Origin: Streptomyces galbus
GTDB taxonomy: Bacteria; Actinomycetota; Actinomycetes; Streptomycetales; Streptomycetaceae
NCBI RefSeq assembly: GCF_005280195.1
Contig: NZ_SZPR01000004.1
Coordinates: forward strand, 1 to 64,000
Direction: 5' to 3'
Length of the DNA: 64,000 nucleotides
Below are positions 8,141-17,308 of this stretch, one piece after another; within the stretch, counting starts at the first letter, position 1; each line of letters opens with the position of its first letter. The translations under genes were made by a program, and so were the position numbers. The notes below the pieces were generated by a model. The model was given only the letters and a program-made list of their open reading frames with translations. It was not told the DNA's origin and searched no databases.

Positions 8141-8172
8141 CGCCGGGGCCGGCGGGCCTGCGCGGACACCCC

Positions 8173-8691
8173 TCAGGGTTCGTCCGGGCGCAGGTCCAGG
8201 CACCAGTCGTTGGACGTCAGCCAGTGGCCCTTCGGGTACTCGAAGTCGATCTGGCCGAGCAGGGTGAAGCCGGCCCGGCGGCACACGGAGTTGGACGCGG
8301 GGTGGTCCACGCTCGGGTAGGCGTGCAGGAAGCGGTGGCCGCCGGCCTCCCGGACCGCCTCCACCAGGGCGCGGGCCGCCACCGCGGCCAAACCGCGCCC
8401 CTGGAACTCGGGCAGTACGCCCCAGCCCGTCTCCCACACGGTGCCGTCCTGCCCCTCGTGCTCCCAGTAGCCGATCGAGCCGACCGTCTCGCCGGTGCCG
8501 TCGAGCACGACGCGGTACATCCGGCCCGCGTCGAGCGCCAGGTACCGCCGGTGCCGGTCGGCCAGCTTCTCCGGGGACTCCGGTCCGCCCAGGTGCGCCG
8601 TCATCTCCGGGGTGTTGGCCCGCTCCAGCAGCCAGAAGTCCCCCGGCGCCCAGGGCTCCAGCCGTACCCGTTCCCCACCGCTGTGCTCCAT
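8173..8691 (-). CDS. GNAT family N-acetyltransferase
   Basis: 172 residues from the ATG at 8691. The acetyl-CoA-binding region is visible as GWGVLPEFQGRGLAAVAARALVEAVR (motif A, Q/RxxGxG/A), preceded by VGSIGYWEHEG and followed by HPASNSVCRRAGFTLLG (motif B). This is the RimJ/RimL-like subclass that modifies protein or small-molecule amines. The substrate cannot be told from sequence. A GTG three codons upstream is an alternative start. The gene stands alone, opposite in direction to both neighbours. Confidence 0.82.
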   Translation of the reverse strand: MEHSGGERVRLEPWAPGDFWLLERANTPEMTAHLGGPESPEKLADRHRRYLALDAGRMYRVVLDGTGETVGSIGYWEHEGQDGTVWETGWGVLPEFQGRGLAAVAARALVEAVREAGGHRFLHAYPSVDHPASNSVCRRAGFTLLGQIDFEYPKGHWLTSNDWCLDLRPDEP

Positions 8692-8817
8692 GGCACCCAC
8701 CGTAGGCGAGAGGTCCGACAACCGGCCGCGGACGGGGGACGCTCCGCCCGCCACCCGATCGCATGAACCACCGCAAGGAACTCGCGACCCAAATTCGAAC
8801 AGGCGTAGCATTAGCGC

Positions 8818-9189
8818 GTGGCTACGACCTATGACTTTCCGAGCGACCTGCGCGCCGGTCAGGAGGAGCTGCATCAGGTCAGGGCCGAGCTGTCGGCCCT
8901 GCTGAAGCGGCTGCCCTGGTCGGTGGAGCCCCTGGACGGGTTCAGCGACGACGGCGGCTGGCGGAAGGTGGAGCGCCCCGCCTCCCCGGGCTGGACGGCC
9001 GACGAACAGGCCGAGGTGGAGAAGCTCCGCCGCCGCGAGCACGAGCTGGCGGTGTTCGTGACCTGCCACCGCTTCTGGCAGGAGGTCGCGGCCGGGGACC
9101 GGGTGGACGCCCGTACGCAGCTCAAGCACGTCCATGAGCTCCATGAGGCCGATGAGGTCCCCGGAGGCGAGCCCGGCGGGGGCGCGTGA
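8818..9189 (+). CDS. Conserved hypothetical Streptomyces protein
   Basis: 123 residues starting GTG. I do not recognise a named family. The sequence is amphipathic: GQEELHQVRAELSALLKRL suggests a helix or short coiled coil, SPGWTADEQAEVEKLRRREHEL another, and the end is acidic and Gly-rich. No signal peptide or membrane segment is seen. The -10-like TAGCAT at 8806 sits only a few bases before the GTG, so the message is probably leaderless. It is likely cytosolic. Confidence 0.65.
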   Translation: MATTYDFPSDLRAGQEELHQVRAELSALLKRLPWSVEPLDGFSDDGGWRKVERPASPGWTADEQAEVEKLRRREHELAVFVTCHRFWQEVAAGDRVDARTQLKHVHELHEADEVPGGEPGGGA

Positions 9190-9270
9190 CGGTCCTGCGC
9201 CCCCGCCTCCGGCCGTCCTGCCCCGCCCCGGGTCGGGTGCCGGCCCCGGTCCCGGCGCGGCGGCCGGCTG

Positions 9271-11112
9271 TCAGTCGAGCACGATCTCGGGCGCGTACAT
9301 GTCCAGCCACATCGCCAGGTCGAGGGTGCGCTCCAGGCCGCGCCGCTCGGCCTGCGTGCTGACCGGTTCGGCCCGCTCGGCCAGCCCGCGCACCCGGTCG
9401 CGGTCGACCAGGTCGAAGACCCGGTGGGAGGGGCGGGCCAGCAGCTCCTTGACGTGGTCCTGGAGGGCGGCGGCGTACTTCGGGTCCTGCGTGGACGGGT
9501 ACGGGCTCTTGACCCGGTCGTAGACGGACCGCGGCAGCAGGTCCGCGGTGGCCTCGCGCAACAGGCTCTTCTCGCGGCCGTCGAAGGACTTCAGCGCCCA
9601 CGGCGCGTTGTAGACGTACTCGACGAGCCGGTGGTCGCAGAACGGCACCCGCACCTCCAGGCCGACGGCCATGCTGGCGCGGTCCTTGCGGTCGAGCAGG
9701 ACCCGCACGAAGCGGGTCAGGTGCAGGTGGCTGATCCGCCGCATCCGGTACTCGAAGTCGCTCTCGCCGCTGAGGCGTTCGATGCCGGCCACCGCCGTGC
9801 GGTAGCCGTCGGCGACGTACCCGGTCAGGTCGAGGGAGGCCAGCAGGTCCGGGCGCAGGACCTCGGTGTCCTCCCCGAAGTGGCGGCCCATGCTGACCAG
9901 CCAGGGGAAGGCGTCGGCGCGGCGGGCCTCCTCGTCGAAGAACTGCAGGTACCCGCCGAACACCTCGTCGGCGGACTCGCCGGACAGGGCCACGGTGGAG
10001 TGCTCGCGGATGGCGCGGAAGAGCAGGTACAGCGAGGCGTCCATGTCGCCGAAGCCCGCGGGCAGGTCACGCGCCCGGATCACCTTGGCCCGCACCTCCG
10101 GGTCGGCGAGCGCCTGTGCGTCGAGCACGATGTCCTGGTGGTCGGTGCGCGCGCTGCGGGCCACGTCGTGCACGAAGGGCGTGTCCGGGGTGCCGCGCAG
10201 TTCGTCGGCGACGAAGTGGTCGGCCTGGCCGACGAAGTCGACGGCGAAGCTGCGCACCTTCTCGCCGTGCTCGGCGAGCTGCCGCGCGGCCAGCGCGGTC
10301 ATGGCGGAGGAGTCGAGGCCGCCGGAGAGCAGGGTGCAGCGGGGCACGTCGGCGACGAGCTGGCGGCGCACGATGTCGTCGAGCAGGCCGCGCACGGTGG
10401 CGATGGTGGTGGCCCGGTCGTCGGTGTGCGGGCGGGTCTCCAGGCGCCAGTAGGCGTGCGTGCGCAGGCCGCCGCGGTCGACGGTGACGACGGTGCCCGG
10501 CTCGACCTCGCGCATGCCGTCCCAGACCGCGTGCCCCGGGGTCTTGATCATGGTGAACAGCTCGCGCAGCCCGTCCGGGCGCACCCGCGCCCGGGCGAGC
10601 GGGTTGGCGAGGATCGCCTTGGGCTCGGAGCCGAACAGCACACCGTCGGCGGTCGGCCGGAAGTAGAAGGGCTTGATGCCCATGCGGTCGCGGACCATCA
10701 CGAGCTTGTCGTGCCGGGCGTCCCAGAGGGCGAACGCGTACATGCCGTTGAGGCGTCCGGCGAGCGCCTCGCCCCATTCGAGGTAGCCGCGCAGCACGAC
10801 CTCGGTGTCGGAGTCGGTGGCGAACCGGTGCCCGCGGCCGGTGAGTTCGCGGCGCAGCTCGGTGAAGTTGTAGGTCTCGCCGGAGTAGACCAGCGCGACG
10901 GTCCCCTCGGGGGTCTCGGCGGTCATCGGCTGGCGTCCGCCGGGCAGGTCGATGATCGCGAGCCTGCGGTGGCCCAGTGCGGCCGGGCCCTGCGTCCAGG
11001 TGCCGGTGTCGTCGGGGCCCCGGCAGGCCATCGTGTCGGTCATGGCGTCCAACGAGGCGCGCTCCGCGCCGAGGTCACGGTCGAACGAGACCCAGCCGGT
11101 GATGCCGCACAT
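9271..11112 (-). CDS. asnB: Glutamine-hydrolysing asparagine synthetase
   Basis: 613 residues. The start is MCGITGWV, so Cys2 becomes the N-terminal glutaminase nucleophile, which fixes the start; AGGAGGGCAGGAC precedes it. The class II amidotransferase domain covers about residues 2-210 (GDTFEL-like SGETYNFTELR, DTEVVLRGYLEWG, RDRMGIKPFYF). The synthetase domain follows with the ATP-binding PP-loop LLSGGLDSSAMTAL and the later SGESADEVFGGY. It makes asparagine from aspartate, glutamine and ATP in the cytosol. Length and domain order fit a full-length AsnB. Paralogues of this family can also act in peptide or antibiotic amidation, but nothing near it suggests that. Confidence 0.92.
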   Translation of the reverse strand: MCGITGWVSFDRDLGAERASLDAMTDTMACRGPDDTGTWTQGPAALGHRRLAIIDLPGGRQPMTAETPEGTVALVYSGETYNFTELRRELTGRGHRFATDSDTEVVLRGYLEWGEALAGRLNGMYAFALWDARHDKLVMVRDRMGIKPFYFRPTADGVLFGSEPKAILANPLARARVRPDGLRELFTMIKTPGHAVWDGMREVEPGTVVTVDRGGLRTHAYWRLETRPHTDDRATTIATVRGLLDDIVRRQLVADVPRCTLLSGGLDSSAMTALAARQLAEHGEKVRSFAVDFVGQADHFVADELRGTPDTPFVHDVARSARTDHQDIVLDAQALADPEVRAKVIRARDLPAGFGDMDASLYLLFRAIREHSTVALSGESADEVFGGYLQFFDEEARRADAFPWLVSMGRHFGEDTEVLRPDLLASLDLTGYVADGYRTAVAGIERLSGESDFEYRMRRISHLHLTRFVRVLLDRKDRASMAVGLEVRVPFCDHRLVEYVYNAPWALKSFDGREKSLLREATADLLPRSVYDRVKSPYPSTQDPKYAAALQDHVKELLARPSHRVFDLVDRDRVRGLAERAEPVSTQAERRGLERTLDLAMWLDMYAPEIVLD

Positions 11113-11365
11113 GTCCTGCCCTCCTGTTTCCGGGTGGTGAACTCCCCGCGCGAGCGAGGTTGCTCGGGCGAACCAGTTGTATGAGCCACCTACATGTCGA
11201 CAGTGCGCCACCGCACGGGGACCGGTCAACGCGGACGCACCCGGGGCCGGCTCGCCACCCCCGCGTTTTCGGCCGCTCTTTACATCCCCCAGACCCTGGC
11301 GGCGGCCCGGCCGCGGCGTGCGGTCGTATGCAATCGGCCATCGACAAAGTCTTCGGAAAAAGGGA

Positions 11366-11395
11366 ACGGCCCCCCGGGAAGTTCCGGGGGGCCGT
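11366..11395 (-). terminator. Intrinsic terminator of the tRNA-Val gene
   Basis: Perfect 12-bp GC stem (ACGGCCCCCCGG and its complement) with a 6-base loop. On the minus strand it is followed within a few bases by a short T run. It lies 35 bases after the 3' end of the tRNA. The rest of the 11113-11429 gap holds no gene; the asnB promoter must lie there but no clear boxes are seen. Confidence 0.8.
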
Positions 11396-11429
11396 CGCCT
11401 GTGTCCTGAGGGTGGGCCTCGCGGGCCGG

Positions 11430-11501
<72 letters not shown>

Positions 11502-11663
11502 AGGACGAGTCGACAGCCTACATGGCCCGGGCCGGTGGACCGCAAACCCGTACCGGCGTCCGTGGGCGGCCGGTAGCGGCCCCTTCCGGGGGTTTCCCCC
11601 ACCCCCGGTCCGGGAGGCCGCCGGATCGTCCCGCGGGCCCGGGATCCCTAGCGTCTGAGACAG

Positions 11664-11695
11664 ACCGGCGGACCGGCGGACCGGCAGGCCGGCAG
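11664..11695. repeat. Four tandem 8-base units upstream of the DUF4097 gene
   Basis: ACCGGCGG twice, then ACCGGCAG and GCCGGCAG. The run lies between a TAGCGT -10-like box at 11649 and the ribosome site (AGGGGGG) of the lipoprotein gene, so it is in the likely 5' leader. It may be a simple slippage repeat. Confidence 0.6.
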
Positions 11696-11724
11696 ACACC
11701 CGCAGGACCCAGGGGGGACCCACC

Positions 11725-12513
11725 ATGACCCGCACCCGTTTCACGCCCGGCCGCGCCGGCCGCGCCGTCCTCGCCCTCGGCGCCGCCGCGGTGCTGATGG
11801 CCACGGCCACCGCCTGCGGGGCCGACGCGGACGACGACCGGCAGCCCGAGCACCGCGCCTTCCCGCTGCACGGCCGCACCCTCACCGTCGACTCCGACGA
11901 CTCCTCGCTGGAGATCGTGGCCGCCGACGCGCACCCGGCCGGGCGGGTGGAGGTCACCCGCTGGTTCCAGGGGTCCGTCCTGGTCGGCAGCGACCCGAAG
12001 GTGACCTGGTCGATGAAGGACGACCGGCTGACGCTGCGCCTGCACTGCTCGGGCGTGGTCGCCGACTGCGCGGCCCGGCACCGCGTGGAGGTGCCCCGCG
12101 GGGTGGCCGTACGGGTCGTGGACGGCGACGGCAGCGTACGGGCGCGGGGGTTCCGGGACGCGCTGAGCGTCCGCACCGGGGACGGCTCGGTGCGGGTCAC
12201 GGACACCACCGGCCCGCTGGAGCTGCGCAGCGGCGACGGCTCGCTGCGTGCCGAGGTCGGCTCCCGCCGGGTCAGCGCCCGCAGCGGCGACGGCTCGGTC
12301 CACCTGGAGCTGAGCGCCGTACCGGACCGGGTCGAGTCCACGGCGGGCGACGGCTCGGTGACGCTGGTGCTGCCCCGCGCGACCTACAAGGTGACCGCGT
12401 CCAGCGCGGACGGCGGGGTCGACGTGTCCGTGCCGCGCGACGACGCCGCCCGCGCGCACGTGGTGTCCGCCCGTACCGGCGACGGACACATCACGGTGCG
12501 CAGCGCGAACTGA
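11725..12513 (+). CDS. DUF4097-type beta-strand-repeat lipoprotein
   Basis: 262 residues. The N-terminus has arginines, a hydrophobic stretch and ATATAC-GADAD, which reads as a weak lipobox with the modified cysteine near residue 32, so the protein is probably anchored outside the membrane. The body repeats a short unit built on GDGSV/GDGSL: VVDGDGSVRARG, RTGDGSVRV, RSGDGSLRAEV, RSGDGSVHLEL, TAGDGSVTLV, RTGDGHITV. Each unit should give one turn of a beta-helix-like or stacked sheet, as in DUF4097/adhesin-like proteins. Enzymatic residues are not evident; a surface structural or binding role is likely. Confidence 0.75.
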   Translation: MTRTRFTPGRAGRAVLALGAAAVLMATATACGADADDDRQPEHRAFPLHGRTLTVDSDDSSLEIVAADAHPAGRVEVTRWFQGSVLVGSDPKVTWSMKDDRLTLRLHCSGVVADCAARHRVEVPRGVAVRVVDGDGSVRARGFRDALSVRTGDGSVRVTDTTGPLELRSGDGSLRAEVGSRRVSARSGDGSVHLELSAVPDRVESTAGDGSVTLVLPRATYKVTASSADGGVDVSVPRDDAARAHVVSARTGDGHITVRSAN

Positions 12514-12587
12514 CCGGCCCGTGTGTTCGTCCCTACCGGGTGGGAGAATGACACCGGGCAGGGCTGATCACGGTACGGGAGAGGGAT

Positions 12588-13964
12588 GTGACGGCGACAC
12601 CTTCACAGCAGGCCGCGTCGCCGGGGGCGTCCCGCGCCCGCCGTGGCGTGGGCGACACCCTCGCCCTCGCCGTCGCCCTCCCCGTGCTGGCCGCGCTCGC
12701 GCTGCCCGCCGCGTTCGCCGGCGGCGGCACCCGGCGCTGGTTCGGCGGCCGGGCCGAGAGCCAGCGGGCCGAGGCGCAGGCCGCGAAGGACGCCGCGGCC
12801 ACCGCGTTCTACGAGCTGGACACCGCCCAGCGCGACCTGCGCATCTCCATCGAGACGATCAGGGCCGTGGACGACTCGCCGGCGGCCCGGCGCGCGGTGG
12901 CCGACTTCGAAGCGCTCGGCCGGCGGATCGACGAGGCCAGCGGGCGGTACATCGCCGCCGTCGACGCCCACGACCTCGACCGGGACGACCTGGAGGCCGG
13001 GGCGGCCGCGCAGGCCCGCACCGAGCTGACCCGCGCCAAGGACGAACTCCAGCGCGTCCGGGGCGAACTGGACCGGTACACGGAGGGGCTCGCGCCGCTG
13101 CTCGGCAAGGCCGAGACCCAGCTCGCCCGGCTGGCGCCCGCCGTGGAGCGGGCCCGGCAGGCGCTGCGGGCCGCCTCCGACGCGCTGGACGCCGTACGGG
13201 CCGCGGGGCTGCGGGCCGACGACCTGGCCGCCCGGCTGGCCGCGCTCGCACCGGAGCTGACCCGGCTGAACCAGGGCGCCGGGCAGCACGGCGTGCCGCA
13301 GACCCTGGAGCGGGCCGAGCGGGTGGCGCGGGAGGCCGAGGCGGTCCGCGCGGAGGCGGAGCGGCTGCCGGAGCGGGCCGCCGAGATCGACCACCGGCTG
13401 GTGTCGCTGCGCACCCGCGCCCAGGCGCTGACGACCCGCGCCGGGCAGGTGGAGCCCGTGCTCAGCGAGTTGCGGCGGCGGTTCACGGTCGCCTGCTGGC
13501 AGGACCTGCAGCACGTGCCCGAGCAGGCCGCCCAGAACGTACGGCAGGCCGAGGCGAAGCTGGCCGAGGCGCGCGCCGCCCGGGACGCCCAGCGCTGGCC
13601 GGACGCCACTGCGCTGCTGTCGACGGTACGGGCGCTGCTGAACGCCACCGACGAGTCCGTGTCGGCCGCCGGGGACCGGCTGAGCCGGCTCAACGCCGTG
13701 CAGAAGGACCCGCGGGCGGAGATCGAGCGGACCCGGTTCGCGATCCGGGACGCCCAGCGCCTGGCGATGACGGGGCGCACGACGCCCGACCCGCGGCACG
13801 CGCGCCCGCTGGACGACGGCGTGGCCCGGCTGGAGCGGGCGATCGGCACGCTGGAGGGCCGCCACCCCGACTACTGGCACTTCCTGACCGAGACGGAGGC
13901 CGTCCGGGAGACGGTGGCGCGGGTCGTGGCGCTCATCCGGGAGGAGCGGGGCACCGCGCACTGA
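12588..13964 (+). CDS. Membrane-anchored coiled-coil protein of unknown function
   Basis: 458 residues from GTG, with GAGAGGG just before it. One membrane segment (about residues 24-45, TLALAVALPVLAALALPAAF) is followed by some 400 residues of mostly heptad-patterned, Ala/Glu/Arg-rich helix (QAARTELTRAKDELQRVRGEL, ERAERVAREAEAVRAEAERL), so a long extracytoplasmic or cytoplasmic coiled coil is expected. Cys and aromatic residues are rare apart from ACWQDLQHV in the middle. I do not recognise a named family. It lies downstream of the lipoprotein by 75 bases and may be cotranscribed with it and with DUF4383. Confidence 0.7.
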   Translation: MTATPSQQAASPGASRARRGVGDTLALAVALPVLAALALPAAFAGGGTRRWFGGRAESQRAEAQAAKDAAATAFYELDTAQRDLRISIETIRAVDDSPAARRAVADFEALGRRIDEASGRYIAAVDAHDLDRDDLEAGAAAQARTELTRAKDELQRVRGELDRYTEGLAPLLGKAETQLARLAPAVERARQALRAASDALDAVRAAGLRADDLAARLAALAPELTRLNQGAGQHGVPQTLERAERVAREAEAVRAEAERLPERAAEIDHRLVSLRTRAQALTTRAGQVEPVLSELRRRFTVACWQDLQHVPEQAAQNVRQAEAKLAEARAARDAQRWPDATALLSTVRALLNATDESVSAAGDRLSRLNAVQKDPRAEIERTRFAIRDAQRLAMTGRTTPDPRHARPLDDGVARLERAIGTLEGRHPDYWHFLTETEAVRETVARVVALIREERGTAH

Positions 13965-14119
13965 CCGGTCCCGGGGGTGCGGCACGTGCCGAACGTGCGG
14001 CATCTGCGGCTTCTGCGGCGTTTGCCGGGGGCCGCGCGGGGGCGGATGCTGAAGGGGAGGCAGGGCCCGTCGCCGGTGCGCGGCGGGCGCTCGGCTCCCC
14101 TGAACGCAAGGAGGCGGAG

Positions 14120-14695
14120 ATGGCCACCCACGCAGTGCGGTCCGGGCCGCGGCAACGCATCCGGTTCAACGACCACCTCCCGGTCGACCACCGGCTGAAC
14201 CGGGTCTACCGGATCGGCGCCGGACTGATGGGCCTGTTCCTCGTGGCCTTCGGCATCCTCGGCATCCTCGACAAGATCGGCACCTTCGACACCGGCGGCG
14301 ACCAGGTGCTGGGCCTGAACACCAACGGCGCGCTGAGCTGGCTGTCGGTCGCCGTCGGGCTGCTGCTCTTCGTCGGCATGGTGATCGGCGGGAACTTCGC
14401 ATCCACGCTGAACATGACGCTCGGCGTGCTGTTCATCCTGAACGGCTTCCTGAACCTCAGCCTGCTGGACACCGACTACAACTTCCTGGCCTTCCAGATC
14501 CAGAACTGCCTGTTCAGCTTCGTGGTGGGGCTGCTGCTGATGACGTTCGGGATGTACGGCAGGGTCGGTTCGTCCCTGCCGCACGACAACCCGTACTTCC
14601 GGGCCCGCCACCCCGAGCTCGCGACCGACGAGGACCCCGGACGGGAGCGGCGGGAGGAGTACCCGAACCTGAACAGGCCCGAACAGGCCCCCTGA
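14120..14695 (+). CDS. DUF4383 membrane protein
   Basis: 191 residues, start fixed by AAGGAGGCGGAG. Four hydrophobic helices follow a basic N-terminus: GLMGLFLVAFGILGI, ALSWLSVAVGLLLFVGMVIGG, TLGVLFILNGFLNLSLL and LFSFVVGLLLMTFGMYG. The pattern and the NLSLLDTDYN/FSFVVGL motifs are typical of DUF4383, small actinobacterial membrane proteins of unknown role. The C-terminal 35 residues are charged and cytoplasmic. The gene ends directly against the converging amidase gene (stop codons adjacent at 14695/14696). Confidence 0.8.
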   Translation: MATHAVRSGPRQRIRFNDHLPVDHRLNRVYRIGAGLMGLFLVAFGILGILDKIGTFDTGGDQVLGLNTNGALSWLSVAVGLLLFVGMVIGGNFASTLNMTLGVLFILNGFLNLSLLDTDYNFLAFQIQNCLFSFVVGLLLMTFGMYGRVGSSLPHDNPYFRARHPELATDEDPGRERREEYPNLNRPEQAP

Positions 14696-15868
14696 TCAGG
14701 TGCGGTAGGCGTAGTAGTACGCGGTCGGGTACGACGCGATGAGGCTCGCCACCGACCGGCGGAAGGTGTTGTTCGAGTGGTAGGTCACGTACGGCACGCC
14801 GCCGCTCTTGGCCGTGACGATCATCGTGTGGTCCTTGGACCCGTCGCGGTCGAAGTCCATCTGCAGGACGTCGCCGACCTCGAGCTGGTAGACGTTCGCC
14901 AGCGGCTTGGTCCGCTTGGAGTTCTGGGCGAACCAGGACCACTCGTTGACGCCGACGAAGGAGTCGGACTGGATGTCGGCCGTGCCGAACCACTTGGTGT
15001 AGTCGTACACGTAGCCCGGCACGTGCTTCCAGCCGCCCGCCTTCAGGGACTGGCTGACGAAGTTGGTGCAGTCGCCGCCGGCGCCGTGGCCGTTGAAGTC
15101 CGGGTAGTCCTTGTTGTAGACGTTCCAGTACTTCTCGGCGTAGGCCGCCATCGCCTTGTAGTCGTAGGTGGTGCCGGTCTTCGGCACCGCGACCGGGTTG
15201 CGGGTGGTCGCCGCGCGCGGGGCGTTCGGCATCGTGTCGCCGTCGTCCGCGGTGGTGGGCGCCTTCACGGCCGGCTTGGACAGCGTGTTGACCGCCAGGC
15301 CCGAGTCGGTGTCCTTGACGTCGGTGAGCTGCCAGTTCCCGTGCCGGTCGGCCTTGAAGGTCAGCTCGTGACCGGCCTGGAACCCGGTGGTCCGGGGCTC
15401 GTTGCCGCGGGCCTGGGCGTACGTCAGCGTCGTGGTCTCGGTGACGGCGACGGTGGCCCTGCGGCCCTCCACGCGCGTGGCGTTCAGGGTGACGGCGGTG
15501 TTCGCCTTGCTGTACTCCTCGCCGAGCGAGGCCAGCTTGTCCTTGCGTCCCTCGAGCGTGTCCCGGGCGCTGTCCTCGGTGCGGGACAGGCCGGACGACA
15601 GCTTCACATGACCGGAGAAGCCGGCGGTCAGCGGCTTGTCGCGCTTGCTCTGCGCGCCGTCGACCAGGGCGTCCGTGCGGTCGGTGAAGAACGCGTCGGC
15701 CAGCTTCTGGAAGGTGGCCTTGGTCTTCGCGTCCACCGTGGGGTCGTCGACGACCGCGGCGCCCGCGCTCCAGTTGGGCAGCAGCGCCACACCCGCGACG
15801 ACCGAGGCAGCGGCTGCCGTCAGTATGGTCGCGCGGCGCCGCGTACGGCTCAATTTCCTTGACTTCAC
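14696..15868 (-). CDS. Secreted amidase-domain protein
   Basis: 390 residues. The GTG at 15868 is chosen because GAGGGGAA lies upstream; it gives a basic start (KSRKLSRTRRR) and a hydrophobic signal ending near GAAVVDD, so the protein is exported. Residues to about 220 are a linker-like region of charged repeats. The C-terminal 150 residues match the putative amidase domain: YNVYNKDYPDFNGHGAGGDCTNFVSQSL has the nucleophile cysteine, and DHTMIVTA the histidine, giving a Cys/His papain-like site. Such proteins probably cut peptide links in the cell wall. It follows the deacetylase by 114 bases on the same strand. Confidence 0.82.
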   Translation of the reverse strand: MKSRKLSRTRRRATILTAAAASVVAGVALLPNWSAGAAVVDDPTVDAKTKATFQKLADAFFTDRTDALVDGAQSKRDKPLTAGFSGHVKLSSGLSRTEDSARDTLEGRKDKLASLGEEYSKANTAVTLNATRVEGRRATVAVTETTTLTYAQARGNEPRTTGFQAGHELTFKADRHGNWQLTDVKDTDSGLAVNTLSKPAVKAPTTADDGDTMPNAPRAATTRNPVAVPKTGTTYDYKAMAAYAEKYWNVYNKDYPDFNGHGAGGDCTNFVSQSLKAGGWKHVPGYVYDYTKWFGTADIQSDSFVGVNEWSWFAQNSKRTKPLANVYQLEVGDVLQMDFDRDGSKDHTMIVTAKSGGVPYVTYHSNNTFRRSVASLIASYPTAYYYAYRT

Positions 15869-15982
15869 TAGAGATTCCCCTCTTACCCCGGCGGAGGGAT
15901 GCCGGGACCGGAATCCTCGCATGCCCTGTGCGGCCTTTGTGAAGGGGGATGCCGAAGTGGAACCGAGCCCGTTATGGGACCG

Positions 15983-17260
15983 TCACTGCACCACGCTCGA
16001 CCAGTCGGGCGACTGGGCCGGGTCGAGGGTGCGCAGCCGCTCCAGGGTGGCCGGCTTCTGCACGTCCATCCAGTCGGCGAGTTCCTTGAAGGACACGCAC
16101 TTGACGTCCTTCTTGGTGCACACGTTCTTGATGACGTCGTCGACGGCCTTCATGTAGATGCCGCCGTTCCACTCCTCGAAGTGGTTGCCGATGAACAGCG
16201 GGGCGCGGCTGCCGTAGTAGACGCGGTTGAAGCCGGCCATGTAGGAGTCGGTGGTCATCTGCTGCCACTGGGCGTACTTGGCCGGGTCGCCGTCGGTCTC
16301 GCCCTCGGACTGGTTGTAGAGGAAGTTGAAGTCCATCGACAGGGCCTGGATCTTGCCGTTGTCGTACGGCAGGAGCTGCAGCGGGAAGTCCCACAGGCCG
16401 TTCTTCTTGGCCGGCCAGATCTGGAAGTCGCCGGTGGAGGAGGCGTCGTAGCGCCAGCCGTAGCCCTTGGCCGCCTTCAGCAGGTTGGGCTGGCCCTCCA
16501 GGCAGGGCGCGCGGCCGCCGGTGACCTCCTTCTTGAAGTCGAAGGGCAGCGGGCCGATGTCGGTGTAGCCGGTGTTGGTCTTCCAGTGCTCCACGAAGTC
16601 GTAGAACTGGTCGATCTCGCTCTTCCACTCCTCGACGCTCCAGTCGCCGCCGCCCTTGGCGCCGCAGAAGTGGCCGTTGAAGTGGGTGCCGATCTCGTTG
16701 CCCTCCTTCCACGCCTCGCCGAGCTGCTCCAGGGTGGTGCGGATGTGCTCGTCGGTGGGGAAGCTGATCGCCGACGAGCCCTTGGGGTGCTGCGGCGGGG
16801 AGTACAGGTCCTTCTTGCTCTTGGGCAGCAGGTAGATGCCCGTGAGGAAGAAGGTCATGTGGGCGTCGTACTCCTCGGCCATCTTCCGGTAGTGGGAGAA
16901 GAGCTGGTCGTCGCCCTGCAGGGCGCCGTCCCAGGAGAAGACGACGAACTGGGGCGGCTTCTCGCCCGGCTTGAGCGGCACGGGCTTCAACTGTCCCGTC
17001 TGGGGGCCGGTGTACGAGGTGGAGCCGTCACCGAGCACGTGCGTGCGGCCGTCCCACTCGGGCTCCTTGGTCTGCTTCGCGGACGCCTTGTCGTCCTTGG
17101 CCGACGCCGTGGGGGCGGTGTTGTCGGAGCGGGTGAGCACCAGGTAGCCGGTGAGCAGGGAGGCCACCACGAGGAAGGCGGCCAGCGACACGAAGCCCGG
17201 GCGGGTCGCGGGATGGCGCGCTGCGCGGGCCTTGCGGCGGCGGCCCGACGGGTGTTTCAT
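15983..17260 (-). CDS. NodB-like polysaccharide deacetylase family protein, membrane-anchored
   Basis: 425 residues. A basic start and one hydrophobic segment (about 22-45, FVSLAAFLVVASLLTGYLVL) anchor it, followed by an Ala/Lys-rich spacer. The catalytic barrel begins at PPQFVVFSWDGA, in the place of the NodB TFDDG motif but with a single Asp. The second motif EIGTHFNGHFCG keeps the two metal-binding histidines, and RYDASSTGD and IGNHFEEWN are later conserved points. It probably removes acyl groups from cell-wall or secreted glycans, though the altered first motif leaves activity open. It starts 48 bases after the penicillin-binding protein stop, so the two form an operon. Confidence 0.78.
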   Translation of the reverse strand: MKHPSGRRRKARAARHPATRPGFVSLAAFLVVASLLTGYLVLTRSDNTAPTASAKDDKASAKQTKEPEWDGRTHVLGDGSTSYTGPQTGQLKPVPLKPGEKPPQFVVFSWDGALQGDDQLFSHYRKMAEEYDAHMTFFLTGIYLLPKSKKDLYSPPQHPKGSSAISFPTDEHIRTTLEQLGEAWKEGNEIGTHFNGHFCGAKGGGDWSVEEWKSEIDQFYDFVEHWKTNTGYTDIGPLPFDFKKEVTGGRAPCLEGQPNLLKAAKGYGWRYDASSTGDFQIWPAKKNGLWDFPLQLLPYDNGKIQALSMDFNFLYNQSEGETDGDPAKYAQWQQMTTDSYMAGFNRVYYGSRAPLFIGNHFEEWNGGIYMKAVDDVIKNVCTKKDVKCVSFKELADWMDVQKPATLERLRTLDPAQSPDWSSVVQ

Positions 17261-17308
17261 GTGCGGCTCATTCTCTTGGGGACAGGGGCGGGAGCGGTGC
17301 CGTCGGGG

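Noticed and set aside
6905..8776. 623-codon minus-strand frame covering the ApbA gene
   Set aside because: Only its last 75 codons (DUF2277) look real; the rest is complementary to the ApbA and GNAT genes.
12521..14119. Upstream extension of the DUF4383 frame across the coiled-coil gene
   Set aside because: The first 533 codons are Arg/Gly/Ala shadow of the gene in the correct frame; DUF4383 begins at 14120 with its own ribosome site.
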